DNA from: Halobacteriales archaeon QS_3_64_16 | GTDB lineage: Archaea; Halobacteriota; Halobacteria; Halobacteriales; Halococcaceae | NCBI GenBank assembly: GCA_003021705.1 | Contig: PXRJ01000003.1 | Location: 1 to 45,862 of the forward strand | Direction: 5' to 3' | Length of the DNA: 45,862 bases | Shown: positions 15,499 through 24,616 of the stretch, one piece after another | How the letters are laid out: the number at the start of each line of letters is the position of its first letter | How positions within the stretch are numbered: the stretch's first letter is position 1 | The notes under the pieces: generated by a model | The model's input: the letters and a program-made list of their open reading frames with translations, nothing else | Told to the model about the DNA's origin: nothing | Databases searched by the model: none | Position numbers and translations under genes: made by a program

Positions 15499-16221
15499 AT
15501 GGCGGGTGTGCAGATCGCCGGCTACCACACCGGGCCCGACGACCCGGCCTTGCTAGTCGCCACCGAGGGCAGCGTCGAGCACGTCGCCTTAGAACCGGGT
15601 GCAGAACTCTCCTCCCCGCTCGGCGACCGCTACTGTGCCGGTACGATCGACGACGGGGCGCACTACCCCTGCGATCGGCCCGGGACACCCTACTGCGAGC
15701 GCCACACGCGGGACTGGGCACCGACGTATGCCGAGGAGGAATACGCCGTCTACCTCGCCGCCTTCGCCCCCACGACATTCAAAGTCGGTATCACTCGCTC
15801 GTGGCGCCTCGATACCCGGCTTCGCGAACAGGGAGCCGATCGGGCCGCCCACATCCACACCGCTGCCTCGGGGGAAATCGCCCGGGAGGTAGAACGCGAG
15901 ATCGCCGCCGAGATGCCGGAAGCGGTCCGCGTCGAGCGGAAAGTAGCGAGTCTCGCCGCGACGGTCGATAGCGAAGCCTGGGACGCACTTCTCGACGAGC
16001 ATGCGCCGATCGAGCGCTTCGACTTCGACTACGGGCTCGCCTTAAAGGAGCGACCGGTCGCCGAGACGATCGCGACGGGAACTGTAGTAGGCACGAAGGG
16101 ACGACTCTTAATACTCGAACACGCCGGAACCACCTACGCTACCGACCTGCGTGACCTCGTCGGCTTCGAGATCGCCGCCGAAGCGACCCGCGATCACCAG
16201 GCCAGTCTCGGGGCCTTCTAA
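15499..16221 (+). CDS. DUF2797 family protein
   Basis: A 240-residue soluble protein with features of DUF2797. A cysteine-bearing segment runs from CAGTIDDGAHYPCDRPGTPY into CERHTRDWAP (about 46-76), plausibly a zinc site of three Cys and one His. It is followed by YAVYLAAFAPTTFKVGITRS and WRLDTRLREQGADRA. The VYLAxF-xKVGITR pattern resembles the GIY-YIG-like beginning of that family. The C-terminal 70 residues include a small beta domain (GTVVGTKGRLLILE) that may be a Tudor/OB-like module. The function is unproven; nucleic-acid association is a reasonable guess. A T-tract follows the stop by eight bases. Confidence 0.8.
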   Translation: MAGVQIAGYHTGPDDPALLVATEGSVEHVALEPGAELSSPLGDRYCAGTIDDGAHYPCDRPGTPYCERHTRDWAPTYAEEEYAVYLAAFAPTTFKVGITRSWRLDTRLREQGADRAAHIHTAASGEIAREVEREIAAEMPEAVRVERKVASLAATVDSEAWDALLDEHAPIERFDFDYGLALKERPVAETIATGTVVGTKGRLLILEHAGTTYATDLRDLVGFEIAAEATRDHQASLGAF

Positions 16222-16228
16222 CGCGCAC

Positions 16229-16238
16229 CTTTTTCTTG
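16229..16238 (+). terminator. T-tract after the DUF2797 gene
   Basis: The run CTTTTTCTTG begins eight bases after the stop codon. Archaeal polymerase stops at T-rich tracts without needing a hairpin, so this could end the DUF2797 transcript. A strong hairpin follows immediately (16242-16262). Confidence 0.4.
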
Positions 16239-16241
16239 CTA

Positions 16242-16329
16242 CAAGACGGCTTCGCCGTCTTGGCATGACGAAAGACGCGAAGCGTCTTTCGAATCACGTC
16301 GGGTCTCCTCGCTCGTCGGCGAAGCCGAC
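16242..16329. repeat. Cluster of three perfect triloop palindromes
   Basis: Three perfect inverted repeats, all with TTC or GAA three-base loops, lie within 88 bases. They are 16242-16262 (nine-pair stem, loop TTC), 16269-16291 (ten-pair stem, loop GAA) and 16315-16329 (six-pair stem, loop GAA). The surrounding stretch 16222-16560 (339 bases) has no credible gene. Further on it carries a degenerate GCTCGCTCACTGCGTTCGCT tract and a run of A at 16353-16357. It may be a transcription punctuation zone or a repetitive intergenic element. Confidence 0.75.
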
Positions 16330-16560
16330 TCACTGCGGGGACCGCTCCTCGCAAAAACCTGGAGTAAGAAGGCCGCTCGCTCACTGCGTTCGCTCGCGGA
16401 TGCGATAGGGGCTTCATCTAATTCGCACCTCCCACCTAACCGTGGCGGTTCCACCTATCGGCTTCGTCACCACTTAACTATCGTTTCCTGCACAGCCGTC
16501 CTGATCACACCGGGTGACCGGCCCGCACGCTTAGGGTAACCGGCAACCTACAGGGCGTCG

Positions 16561-16998
16561 ATGGTCGCCGACGCGGAGGACTACCGCGAGATCGATTCGC
16601 TCGCAGTGCATCGCGAAGACGTCATCAGCGCCTTTGAGACCAATCGAACGCCCGGCCCGCGGGCAGTGCTCAGGGTGACCCCACCCTTCGCCGGGCGGGA
16701 ACGGGCGCGGCTCCACGTCGAGAGCGAAGGCGAGTACACCGAGGACTCCCGACCGCTGCACGTCGATCCCGCGACGCTGCTCGACACCGATGGCGTGCCC
16801 GCCTACCCCAGCGCAGCCGAGACCGAAGACGACCTCAGAGCCGACCCCGACCTGGAGTACTCGATCGAGCGCCATCACGCTACCCACACCGACCGAGTAG
16901 CCGACTGGCGCGAGGCTGTGGGAGAAGAAATCCTCGCGAGTGCCGAGCTCGATGGCCGGCAGGGTTCACACCGGGTAGAAGTCCTCGCGCTCGGATGA
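16561..16998 (+). CDS. Conserved haloarchaeal hypothetical protein
   Basis: A 145-residue acidic soluble protein without a recognised domain. The first half is strand-rich (RAVLRVTPPFAGRERARLHV) with a regular charged alternation. The middle carries LHVDPATLLDTDGVPAYPSA. The end, ADWREAVGEEILASAEL, is a likely helix. No catalytic motif can be named. The ATG follows a GC-rich stretch, and no strong ribosome binding site is visible, so a leaderless transcript is possible (a CTTAGGGTAAC element lies about 30 bases upstream). It starts after the palindrome cluster and is followed by a small HTH protein gene 88 bases later. Confidence 0.65.
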   Translation: MVADAEDYREIDSLAVHREDVISAFETNRTPGPRAVLRVTPPFAGRERARLHVESEGEYTEDSRPLHVDPATLLDTDGVPAYPSAAETEDDLRADPDLEYSIERHHATHTDRVADWREAVGEEILASAELDGRQGSHRVEVLALG

Positions 16999-17086
16999 TC
17001 CCGAACTCGGAGACTACGTCTCGACCTGACGACACTACCGATCGAGCGACCACCATGCCCTTGAGCGCTCGCGGCCGAGGAGGGTC

Positions 17087-17410
17087 ATGGCCGACCGATC
17101 CGAGTCCCCTTCGATCCTCAGTCGCGGCGAGCGCGACGTCGCGCGACGGCTCCGTGCGGGCGAGAGCGTCGCGGAAATCGCCGACGCACGCGAGAGTTCG
17201 ACCGAGTCAGTCGAGAAGGCGATCGACCGCGTCCGCGAGAAGACTGAGCGCTCGCTAACCACGCTCGCCGAGAGCCCCTTCAGCGCCGAACTCCTCGCCG
17301 ACCTCGATCCGGAACGGAAACGAACCCTTGGGGCAGTACTCGCTGTCGACGACTCCAACAACCCCGAAGACCGCAGTAAGGGCGACGAGCCGACCGACAC
17401 GGGCCACTGA
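17087..17410 (+). CDS. Small helix-turn-helix protein
   Basis: A 107-residue protein. Residues about 10-45 resemble the LuxR/sigma-region-4 type of HTH: LSRGERDVARRLRAGESVAE, then IADARESSTESVEKAIDRVR. The order is a first helix, the short IAD turn and a recognition helix. A second helical part, SLTTLAESPFSAELLADL, may mediate dimers. The last 30 residues are polar and disordered. A GAGGAGGG purine run lies just before the ATG, a good ribosome binding site. The regulon is unknown and no adjacent operator could be identified. A purely structural helical protein remains possible. Confidence 0.6.
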   Translation: MADRSESPSILSRGERDVARRLRAGESVAEIADARESSTESVEKAIDRVREKTERSLTTLAESPFSAELLADLDPERKRTLGAVLAVDDSNNPEDRSKGDEPTDTGH

Positions 17411-17490
17411 GGCGATTCGCGAGGCAAGGAGGAACCGAACCTGGAATGGACTACGACGCGCGATCGGGAGGGTCGTATCCCGTCAGTAGC

Positions 17491-17498
17491 TTTATTAC
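17491..17498 (+). promoter_or_regulatory. Probable TATA box for the gene at 17521
   Basis: TTTATTAC lies 23-30 bases before the ATG, in a locally A/T-rich stretch that also holds TATATAATTA directly before the start. The spacing fits a leaderless archaeal promoter. Confidence 0.5.
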
Positions 17499-17520
17499 AT
17501 ATCTCTCAGCTATATAATTA

Positions 17521-17949
17521 ATGGCTCGGGAGGCCAACGCCTGCGGACGGGCTGGGAACGGTACGAGTCGTCGATCGGCGTCGGTCGAGGAGGACGCGCC
17601 GATCGACGATCGGGAGTCGGGCGGCTCCGCTCGTCCGGACGACACTCGTGAGTCGGATGGATCGCAAAAGCCAGGAGTACACCGGCGGTCGCACGAGCAG
17701 CGCGAGCGACTCGGCTCGAGGGAAGCAGGCGACGAGCGCGCGACGCTCCCGCTGTACGTTCGCTGTCGCGGTCCCGGGCTATGGAGAGGGCTGCGGGCCG
17801 CCTGTTTCTGGACCGCGATCGTGCTTCCCTTTCTGTATGTGCCGCTATTGGTCGCCGGTATCGAGACCCGATCGGAGGGAGTAGTACTGCTCGCCTTGCT
17901 CGCGCTAAATGCCGTCTCCTTGCTCGCCGGTCACTCCTATCGTAGCTGA
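17521..17949 (+). CDS. Small membrane protein with long hydrophilic N-terminus
   Basis: A 142-residue protein. The first 80 or so residues are hydrophilic, rich in Arg, Ser, Gly and Asp, and look disordered. Two hydrophobic helices follow, around residues 92-113 (FWTAIVLPFLYVPLLVAGI) and 119-137 (VVLLALLALNAVSLLAG), with a short loop between. This is a helical hairpin anchored protein with a cytoplasmic tail. No motif suggests a function. Codon use in the N-terminal part is less regular than in the helices, so the true start could lie later, for example at a downstream internal GTG or TTG. Confidence 0.5.
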   Translation: MAREANACGRAGNGTSRRSASVEEDAPIDDRESGGSARPDDTRESDGSQKPGVHRRSHEQRERLGSREAGDERATLPLYVRCRGPGLWRGLRAACFWTAIVLPFLYVPLLVAGIETRSEGVVLLALLALNAVSLLAGHSYRS

Positions 17950-18038
17950 AAGCGCCTCATAGTCGGAGTCGTTCCGGCCATCGGCTGGCGAAGCCGCCGA
18001 AACTGTCGAAGGAGTCCAAAGGTCGGAGGAATCCGCTG

Positions 18039-19520
18039 TCAGTCGTCCCCGGCGCTCCGTTCGGTTCGATCGGCTCCTCGGCGTTCGGTCGGCTGGTCGT
18101 AGAGGTGACACGCCGCAGGGTGGGGGCCGTCCTGGAGGACCGGAGGGGTACGCTCACAGACGCTCTCGAAGCGCTCCCGAAGGATCGAGATCGCCTCAGC
18201 CCGCTCGCCGTCGGCAAGAGAGTTCAGAGCTTCGGCGACGACTGCTCGGTTCTCACCCGCGAGGTCGGCCTCGAAGACGTCCTCACGCAGCCGGGCCTCC
18301 TCGCCGACCGCCGAGGCCCTTCGTCTCCCCCGTCGGTCGCCGTGCTCGCTCTCGTCGCTCCCGTTGCTTCTATCGCTTCCAGTGGTTCCCTCGCCGGCAG
18401 CGCCACCCCCATCGCCAGCGAGGAGTTCACGGGCTCGCTCGGCGTCGACATCGCCCGACTCGAGGCGTTCGCGCAGATCCATCACTTCACGATATCCTTC
18501 CTGGGCGATCTCGAGATCGTCGGGCGGGATGACCGCCGGACACCGGGTTCGAAATCGACAGCCCGAGGGCGGGTCACGTGGCGAGGGGACGTCCCCCGCG
18601 AGCGGGTCGATCGCGCGCTCGCGCTCGTCGCTGCGCGCCCGCGGGACGCTCTCGAGCAGTGCTTGCGTGTAGGGATGACGCGGCTCCTCGAAGAGTTCGT
18701 CGGTCGGACCGCGCTCAATGATCTCGCCTAAGTACATCACCGCGACGCGATCACAGAGGTGACGCACCACCGAGAGGTCGTGTGCGATGAAGAGGTAGGT
18801 GAGATCGAATTCGACCTGGAGGTCGGCCAGCAGGTTGAGGATCTGTGCCTGGACCGAGACATCGAGTGCGCTTACCGGTTCGTCGAGCACGAGGAAATCG
18901 GGTTCGAGCGCGAGCGCACGCGCGATGCCGACGCGCTGGCGCTGTCCGCCGGAGAACTCGTGGGGGTAGCGATCGCGCTGACTGTGCGATAGCCCGACGC
19001 GCTCGAGCAGTTCGTCGACGCGCTCGCGGCGTGCTTCCTTGGTGTTTTCCGCGTCGGCGGGCTCGCCGTGGACCGAAAGCGGTTCGGCGACGAGCTGCCC
19101 GACGGTCATCCGGGGGTCAAGGCTCGAATAGGGATCCTGGAATACGATCCCCGCCCGTCTACGGAAGGCCATCAGATCCTCGCCCGCGAGGTCGAAGACC
19201 GATTCGCCCTCGAAGTATACTCCACCGTCGGTCGCCTCACGTAATCGTAGCAGCGTCTCGCCGGTCGTCGACTTTCCACACCCCGACTCGCCGACCAGCC
19301 CTAGAGTCTCGCCGCGGTGGATGGCGAGGCTCACACCGTCGACCGCCTGTACGCTCCGGGCCTCGCGGCGAAGCAGTCGATCGGTCAGGGTGTCGCGCTC
19401 GAAGTAGTATTTGTGCAGGTCCTCTACTTCGAGCAACACGTCGCCCTCGGCGTTCGCGCGCCCGGTAGCCCCTCGTTTCCCACGATCGTTCCGGCTCCGG
19501 CCGCTATCCTCCTCAGTCAT
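18039..19520 (-). CDS. dppF: Peptide ABC transporter ATP-binding protein (DppF/OppF type)
   Basis: A cytoplasmic ATPase of 493 residues that powers import of peptides (or nickel-like substrates, which this family also includes). It has Walker [16 protein letters not shown], the signature [15 protein letters not shown], Walker [14 protein letters not shown] and the H-loop in FIAHDLSVV. The family tail [14 protein letters not shown] and CRFRTRCP mark the oligopeptide group. Beyond that is an extra region of about 160 residues, acidic and partly helical, ending in CHLYDQP. The ATG at 19518-19520 overlaps the upstream ATPase stop by eight bases (ATGACTGA); an earlier frame start at 19601 would overlap much more. 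It is the last gene of the operon. Confidence 0.92.
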   Translation of the reverse strand: MTEEDSGRSRNDRGKRGATGRANAEGDVLLEVEDLHKYYFERDTLTDRLLRREARSVQAVDGVSLAIHRGETLGLVGESGCGKSTTGETLLRLREATDGGVYFEGESVFDLAGEDLMAFRRRAGIVFQDPYSSLDPRMTVGQLVAEPLSVHGEPADAENTKEARRERVDELLERVGLSHSQRDRYPHEFSGGQRQRVGIARALALEPDFLVLDEPVSALDVSVQAQILNLLADLQVEFDLTYLFIAHDLSVVRHLCDRVAVMYLGEIIERGPTDELFEEPRHPYTQALLESVPRARSDERERAIDPLAGDVPSPRDPPSGCRFRTRCPAVIPPDDLEIAQEGYREVMDLRERLESGDVDAERARELLAGDGGGAAGEGTTGSDRSNGSDESEHGDRRGRRRASAVGEEARLREDVFEADLAGENRAVVAEALNSLADGERAEAISILRERFESVCERTPPVLQDGPHPAACHLYDQPTERRGADRTERSAGDD

Positions 19521-20769
19521 CGGCGCTCGCCTCCCGCTCTCGATCTTCTTCGGTACCCGAGAGCGCCCGCGTAGGGTCGTACTCCCGCTCGGCGAGGACA
19601 CAACGCACCCGGTGTTCGGCGCTTCCCGCCGTATCTACTTCCGCCGGCTTCTCGGCGACGCACTCGTCCATCGCCTTCGGGCAGCGATCGGCGAAGTAAC
19701 ACCGATTTCCCATTTCGCTGTCAATGAGACTTGGGACGTTACCCTCGATGGGCTGGAGGCGCGGCGCGGGGTCGTCGGGGTCGGGGATCGACTCTAGCAG
19801 ACCCTCCGTATAGGGGTGGACCGGCCGGTCGAAGACGTCGGTTAACGAACCGCGTTCGGCGATCTCGCCAGCGTACATCACGCCGACCCGATCGCACATC
19901 CGCGCGATGACCCCCAGGTCGTGGGTGATCATGATCACACTCATGTCCTCCTCGTCCTGGAGGTCGGCGAGCAGATCGAGGATCTGGGCTTGGATGGTAA
20001 CGTCAAGGGCGGTCGTCGGCTCGTCGGCGATCAGGACGTCGGGCTCGCCCGCGAGCGCCTGGGCGACCATCGCGCGCTGGAGCATGCCCCCCGAGAACTG
20101 GTTGGGGTACTCCGCGGCGCGTTCGGCAGAGTCGGGAATACCGACCTGATCGAGGAGTCCGGTCGCGCGCTCGCGGCTCTCGGCGCTCACGTAGCTTCGG
20201 GAAGGTAGTAACGAATCGGTGAGGAAGCGCCCCAGCCCGTAGCCCTGGGTTCGCGAGCGCGTGCTCCGAGGGTTCGCGCGGGCGCGTCGCTGGACCTCGA
20301 TGGCTTCGGCGAGCTGCTCGCCGACCGTGATCGAGGGATTGAACGAACTCATCGGGTCCTGGAAGATCATGCTGAAGGTAGGACCTCGAAGTGACCGGCG
20401 CACGCCCGTAGGCACTCGCCGCGTGTCGACATACTCGCCCTCGACCGCCTCGGGGTGAGAGTCGCGCATGTCGTCGGCGAGGTCGGGGTTGCGATACCAA
20501 ATCTCGCCCGCGGTGACTCTCCCCGGGGATTCGACGAGGTCGAGTATCGACAGCGCCGTCACCGACTTGCCCGATCCCGATTCGCCGACGATACCGAAGA
20601 TCTCCCCGTCGTACACGTCGAAGCTCACCGACTCGACGGCGTTGACTTGTCCCTCCGCGGTAAAGAACTGCGTCGAGAGGTTCCTGACTTCGAGGATCGG
20701 GTCGGCTGTCGTCGTGTCGGCTCCGGAGCCGTCGGGCGCGTCCTCGGAGCCGGCGCGATCCTCAAGCAC
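19513..20769 (-). CDS. dppD: Peptide ABC transporter ATP-binding protein (DppD/OppD type)
   Basis: A 418-residue ATPase, partner of the following gene. It has Walker [17 protein letters not shown], the signature [15 protein letters not shown], Walker [14 protein letters not shown] and the H-loop in MITHDLGVI. The C-terminal [13 protein letters not shown] and the Cys-bearing [16 protein letters not shown] are typical of the DppD group. An insertion of about 50 residues (about 160-210) separates the Q-loop from the signature. The start is GTG at 20767-20769: it lies behind a GGGGGGAG run at good spacing and overlaps the permease stop by eight bases (GTGCTTGA), the same overlap as the next gene pair. 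A TTG at 20791-20793 is the alternative. Confidence 0.9.
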   Translation of the reverse strand: MLEDRAGSEDAPDGSGADTTTADPILEVRNLSTQFFTAEGQVNAVESVSFDVYDGEIFGIVGESGSGKSVTALSILDLVESPGRVTAGEIWYRNPDLADDMRDSHPEAVEGEYVDTRRVPTGVRRSLRGPTFSMIFQDPMSSFNPSITVGEQLAEAIEVQRRARANPRSTRSRTQGYGLGRFLTDSLLPSRSYVSAESRERATGLLDQVGIPDSAERAAEYPNQFSGGMLQRAMVAQALAGEPDVLIADEPTTALDVTIQAQILDLLADLQDEEDMSVIMITHDLGVIARMCDRVGVMYAGEIAERGSLTDVFDRPVHPYTEGLLESIPDPDDPAPRLQPIEGNVPSLIDSEMGNRCYFADRCPKAMDECVAEKPAEVDTAGSAEHRVRCVLAEREYDPTRALSGTEEDREREASADD

Positions 20770-21784
20770 CGCCGCTCCCCCCTTCGCCGCCAATGCCTGG
20801 ATCGAGCGCGTCGCGCAGCCAGTCGCCGAGGAGGTTGATCCCGATCACCGAAAGCACGATCGCTATGCCGGGAACCGTCGATATCCACCAGGAAGAGGCC
20901 AGGTAATCCCGGCCCCGGGCGATGTCGAAGCCCCACGACAGCGTCGTCCCCGAAAAGCCCAGGAATGACAATGCGCTCTCCAAGAGGATGATCGCGGCGA
21001 CCTGGATCGTCCCGAGCACCAGTATCGGGGTCGCGCTGTTCGGGAGGATATGCCGGCGGATAATGAAGCTGTTCGAGGCTCCGACCGACCGGGCAGCCTT
21101 CACGTAGGACTGCTCGCGCACCGAGAGGGCCTCCCCACGGGCGACCCGGGCGAACCACACCCAGTTCACCAGGCCGACGACGACGATCACCGTCCCGGGC
21201 AGAACGAAGGAGGCGGGCATCTCGGGGGTGATCCCCGCTACTACCAAGGGATCAGGCACCCGCCAGGCCGCTCTGCCCCACAGTCCAACCAGCGCGATCG
21301 CGAGTACGAGCGAGGGGAAGGCGAGCATGACGTCGGCGCTGCGCATGAGCGTGTCGTCGACTCGTCCCCGGTAGTAGCCGGCGACCAGTCCCACCGAGAC
21401 GCCGACGACCGCGGCTAAGATAGTGCCCAAGAGGCCAACCAAAAGCGAGGTGCGGGCACCGTAGATCACCCGCGAGAGCATCCCCCGCCCGAGCGAGTCC
21501 GTTCCCAGCGGGTAGGTAAGGGTGGCGTTGATCTCGTTGGTCTCGTTGATCACTTCGAGGCTGCCGTTTACCATCTCGGTGCTCGTCGAGTTGGTGGTGG
21601 TACTAAAACCGACCGGCGGGAGCTGTGAGCGATCGAGGTTCTGTGTGGTCGGGTCGTGGGGCGCGAACATCGGCGCGAGAACTGCCACACCCACGACGAC
21701 CACGACGATGAGCACGCCGAGTTTCGCGAGCGCGCTCGATCGGAACTCCCGCCTGAGATTACCGAGCGTGCGCGGCGAGATCAT
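20762..21784 (-). CDS. dppC: Peptide ABC transporter permease (DppC/OppC type)
   Basis: A 340-residue inner permease. It has an N-terminal helix (LAKLGVLIVVVVVGVAVLAP), a large external loop with Asn/Thr-rich sequence, then about five further helices. The cytoplasmic EAA loop is GEALSVREQSYVKAARSVGA (about residues 229-248), which contacts the ATPases. A YPLGTDSLGRGMLSRVIYGA segment, typical of DppC, precedes the transporter core. The ATG at 21782-21784 overlaps the DppB stop by four bases (ATGA). Substrate specificity cannot be read from the permease. Confidence 0.92.
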   Translation of the reverse strand: MISPRTLGNLRREFRSSALAKLGVLIVVVVVGVAVLAPMFAPHDPTTQNLDRSQLPPVGFSTTTNSTSTEMVNGSLEVINETNEINATLTYPLGTDSLGRGMLSRVIYGARTSLLVGLLGTILAAVVGVSVGLVAGYYRGRVDDTLMRSADVMLAFPSLVLAIALVGLWGRAAWRVPDPLVVAGITPEMPASFVLPGTVIVVVGLVNWVWFARVARGEALSVREQSYVKAARSVGASNSFIIRRHILPNSATPILVLGTIQVAAIILLESALSFLGFSGTTLSWGFDIARGRDYLASSWWISTVPGIAIVLSVIGINLLGDWLRDALDPGIGGEGGSGGA

Positions 21785-22770
21785 TCATACACCACCTGTG
21801 GGTTCACGTAGGCATAGAGGGTATCGACCGCGATATTGATCAGGACGAACCCGACCCCGATGACGACGAGACTCCCCTGGAGGATCGGCCAGTCCCGCGC
21901 GGTGATCGAGGTGATGACCAGGGTTCCGAGCCCCGGCCAGTCGAAGACCGCCTCGGTGATGACCGCCCCGCCGATGAGCGTCCCCAACTGCAGTCCTAAG
22001 ACGGTGATCACCGGGACCAGGGTGTTTCGAAGCGCGTGTTTGTAGCGAACGAGGGTCTCGGGCAGGCCTTTCGCACGTACCGCTTTGACGTAGGCACTCC
22101 CGAGCTCGTCGAGCATTCCGCTTCGGGTGAGTCTGGTGATCAGCGCGGTGAAGTAGGTCCCCAGCGCGAGTGCCGGCAGCGTGATATACGAAAGCCAGCT
22201 CAAAAGCCCCGCGGCGCTGCCCTGCGTAACTAGCATAGAGAGAGCACTCACGAACCCGGGACCGCGGCCGCTCGTCTTGAAGATCTCCAGTTGTACCGCG
22301 AAGACGAGCACGAGCATGATCCCGAGCCAGAAATTGGGCGTACTGATCCCGGCCAGCGAAAAGAGCGTCGCGCCGTAATCGGCCGGCTCGTTGCGCCGGG
22401 TCGCACTCAAAACCCCGAGTGGAATCGAGATGACGACCGCGACGATCGTCGCGACCACCGCGAGTTCGAGCGTTGCGGGCAGCCTGGCGAAGACTTGAGC
22501 GCTCGCCTGCGTGTTCGAGATGTACGAATAGCCCATATCGCCCTGGAGCAACCCGAGGAGATAGTCGAGATACTGCACGTATAGTGGGTCGTTCAGCCCC
22601 AGCTCGCGGGCGATCGCCTGCCTGGTCTCGGGACTCGCGTCGAGGGGCGCGATAACGCTGATCGGGTTGCCGGGCGTGATGAATCGGAGCCCGAAGACGA
22701 CGGTCACGACCCCCCAGACCACGACGATCCCCTGGAGGGCGCGCTTGAGGACGAACCGACCGAGTGCCAT
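21781..22770 (-). CDS. dppB: Peptide ABC transporter permease (DppB/OppB type)
   Basis: A 329-residue permease with six predicted helices. Typical DppB marks are the first helix FVLKRALQGIVVVWGVVTVV, an extended PGNPISVIAPLDASPETRQA segment, LGLNDPLYVQYLDYLLGLLQ, and the EAA loop DELGSAYVKAVRAKGLPETL. FDWPGLGTLVITSI ends the core. It forms the heterodimeric channel with DppC. The ATG at 22768-22770 lies 14 bases after the binding-protein stop. Co-transcription with its neighbours is very likely because of the overlaps and short gaps. Confidence 0.93.
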   Translation of the reverse strand: MALGRFVLKRALQGIVVVWGVVTVVFGLRFITPGNPISVIAPLDASPETRQAIARELGLNDPLYVQYLDYLLGLLQGDMGYSYISNTQASAQVFARLPATLELAVVATIVAVVISIPLGVLSATRRNEPADYGATLFSLAGISTPNFWLGIMLVLVFAVQLEIFKTSGRGPGFVSALSMLVTQGSAAGLLSWLSYITLPALALGTYFTALITRLTRSGMLDELGSAYVKAVRAKGLPETLVRYKHALRNTLVPVITVLGLQLGTLIGGAVITEAVFDWPGLGTLVITSITARDWPILQGSLVVIGVGFVLINIAVDTLYAYVNPQVVYE

Positions 22771-22784
22771 CTCTCTCGCCCCGT

Positions 22785-24458
22785 TCAGCCGCTCTCCTGG
22801 TCGCCAGGCAGGCTCCCGGCTTCGTTCATCAGGCTATCGAGGCGCTCGCTGCTGAAGGTGGTGAGTTCGCCGTTGCTCGCAAGTAAGGGAACGATCGTCT
22901 GGCTCGCGTCGAAGGTAGCGTTGCCCCACCCGATCAGGTAGAAGGGTGGTTTGTCCTCGATCTTTCCGGTGGTGATCTCCTCGGCGAGCGCGCTGAACTC
23001 CCGTTGTTCGACCGAACAGGAGACATTCGAAAGCTGGTCGATCTGGTTCGCGACCGCCTGGGCGATCTCGACGTCTTTCAGATACCGACCGACAGGCGTG
23101 TGTAGGGTGAGCTGCGCGCCGGCTTGTCCGCTTTCCTCGACCAACTGCTCGGCCTTCCCTACGTTCTGTGGGTAGGGATCGACCTGGGGGTTGAACCCCG
23201 AAAACCCTTCGAGCGTCGGCTGGCCGGTCGCGTCGGCGAAGCCCGAGAGGACGTTCTCGACGATGCTATCCAGATCGATCGCGAGGTTCATCGCCCGGCG
23301 GAACTCGGGGCTGGAGAAAGGCTCGACGTCGTGGCGCATCGCGTTAAACAGCACACGGGTACTCGGAGCGGGACTGATCCCGGCGCTGCCGGAATCCCGA
23401 ATGCGGTTGACGTCCTGTGGCGGGACGTTCACAGCTAGATCGGTCTCGCCCCCGAGCAGTTGGTTGACCCGAGTGCTCGACTCGTCAGCGGACCGGATGG
23501 TGAGGCCCGCAGCGGGGGCGGGGTCCTGCCAGTAGTTCGGCGCGCGCTCGTAGACCACTTGCACTCCCTCCTGGTAGTTCGCCAACCGGAAGGGGCCGGT
23601 GCCGTTCATGTGAGTGTTGATATAGGGTCCGTCGTTGCTCTGGACCCAGGATTGCTGCATGACGTCACAGTAACTGGCGAACAGCGAGAAGACGATCGGG
23701 TTGATGCCGTCGGACGTGACGTCGACCGCCCGCTCGCCGTCGACGACTTCCGCGCCGGTCACGCCGGCTAACTGGTCGCTCTGGGGACTGACGAGTCCGC
23801 CGACCTCGTCGTCGACGATCCGGTTGATGCTGAAGGCGACGTCCTCGGGAGTGAGCGGGTCGCCACTATGGAAAGTCGGTCCCTCGCGGATCCTAAAGCG
23901 CACGCGACCGGGTTCGATTCGCTCGTATTCGCTCGCGAGTTCGGGGACGATCTCCCCCTGGGCGTCGCGGCTCAGTAGTCCCTCGTAGGCCTGGAGGACG
24001 ATGTTATCGGTGGGGGTCTCGCGGTGATCGTGTGGGTCGAGGCCCGAGTCCATCTGGCTCTGGGTGATCGTCACCGTTTCCTTGCCGCCGCTGGGCACGA
24101 CTGCATAGCCATCGATGCGCTCGTCTCGGCGCGCTTCCCACTCGACGGTGTTCGCGACGCCGTAGACGCTGTACTGACGATTGAGGAAGATCCAGGGCGC
24201 CTGGTCGTGGCTGAATCGGTTCGCGACCTGGAGGTACTCGCCCCGCGTCTGGGGATTTTCGATCGACGTTCCGGTCCCAGTTTCGTTCCCGGCGCTCGCG
24301 TTCGCTCCACTTGTTGTCGTGCCGCCACCACTACCGCCACCGTCGCCACCACTGCCACCGCCGCCCGAACAGCCGGCCAGCGACGCGGCGAACGCCGCCG
24401 CTCCGGCGGCTTGCAGGTATCGCCGTCGTCCGATCGTCTCCCGTGTGCCGTTCGACAT
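22785..24458 (-). CDS. dppA: Peptide-type ABC transporter substrate-binding lipoprotein (family 5)
   Basis: A 557-residue extracellular solute receptor of the family 5 (dipeptide/oligopeptide/nickel) group. The start is the ATG at 24456-24458; a GTG three codons earlier is less likely. The signal is twin-arginine with a lipobox: RRRYLQAAGAAAFAASLAGC, with Cys30 as the lipid attachment residue. A Gly/Ser-rich linker follows. The core shows NIVLQAYEGLLSRDAQGEIV, RVRFRIREGPTFHSGDPLTP and EDVAFSINRI, the family's central strand-helix pattern. It is first in the operon and likely the most strongly made product. Ligand class (peptide or other) is inferred only from family membership. Confidence 0.93.
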   Translation of the reverse strand: MSNGTRETIGRRRYLQAAGAAAFAASLAGCSGGGGSGGDGGGSGGGTTTSGANASAGNETGTGTSIENPQTRGEYLQVANRFSHDQAPWIFLNRQYSVYGVANTVEWEARRDERIDGYAVVPSGGKETVTITQSQMDSGLDPHDHRETPTDNIVLQAYEGLLSRDAQGEIVPELASEYERIEPGRVRFRIREGPTFHSGDPLTPEDVAFSINRIVDDEVGGLVSPQSDQLAGVTGAEVVDGERAVDVTSDGINPIVFSLFASYCDVMQQSWVQSNDGPYINTHMNGTGPFRLANYQEGVQVVYERAPNYWQDPAPAAGLTIRSADESSTRVNQLLGGETDLAVNVPPQDVNRIRDSGSAGISPAPSTRVLFNAMRHDVEPFSSPEFRRAMNLAIDLDSIVENVLSGFADATGQPTLEGFSGFNPQVDPYPQNVGKAEQLVEESGQAGAQLTLHTPVGRYLKDVEIAQAVANQIDQLSNVSCSVEQREFSALAEEITTGKIEDKPPFYLIGWGNATFDASQTIVPLLASNGELTTFSSERLDSLMNEAGSLPGDQESG

Positions 24459-24479
24459 ACGACACACGTTGCGAGAAGG

Positions 24480-24489
24480 GGTTAAGTAT
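24480..24489 (-). promoter_or_regulatory. Probable promoter of the dpp operon
   Basis: On the minus strand CATACTTAAC places CTTAA about 25-29 bases before the dppA ATG, with a C-run after it. Spacing and sequence fit an archaeal TATA box for a leaderless transcript. Confidence 0.5.
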
Positions 24490-24586
24490 GCTGTGGTCGA
24501 CTAGCACACATCCACCAGTTCGGCCACGAACCGACCGAGCCAGCCCGACCGGTTCGATTGAGGGGATTCCGGGCCCCACCCCGAGT

Positions 24587-24595
24587 AGTTAAGTG
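24587..24595 (+). promoter_or_regulatory. Probable promoter of the RNase H-like gene
   Basis: AGTTAAGTG places TTAAG 24-28 bases before the ATG at 24617, again a leaderless arrangement. It is separated by about 100 bases from the divergent dpp promoter. Confidence 0.5.
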
Positions 24596-24616
24596 CGAGC
24601 CACGCGAAGCAATAGC

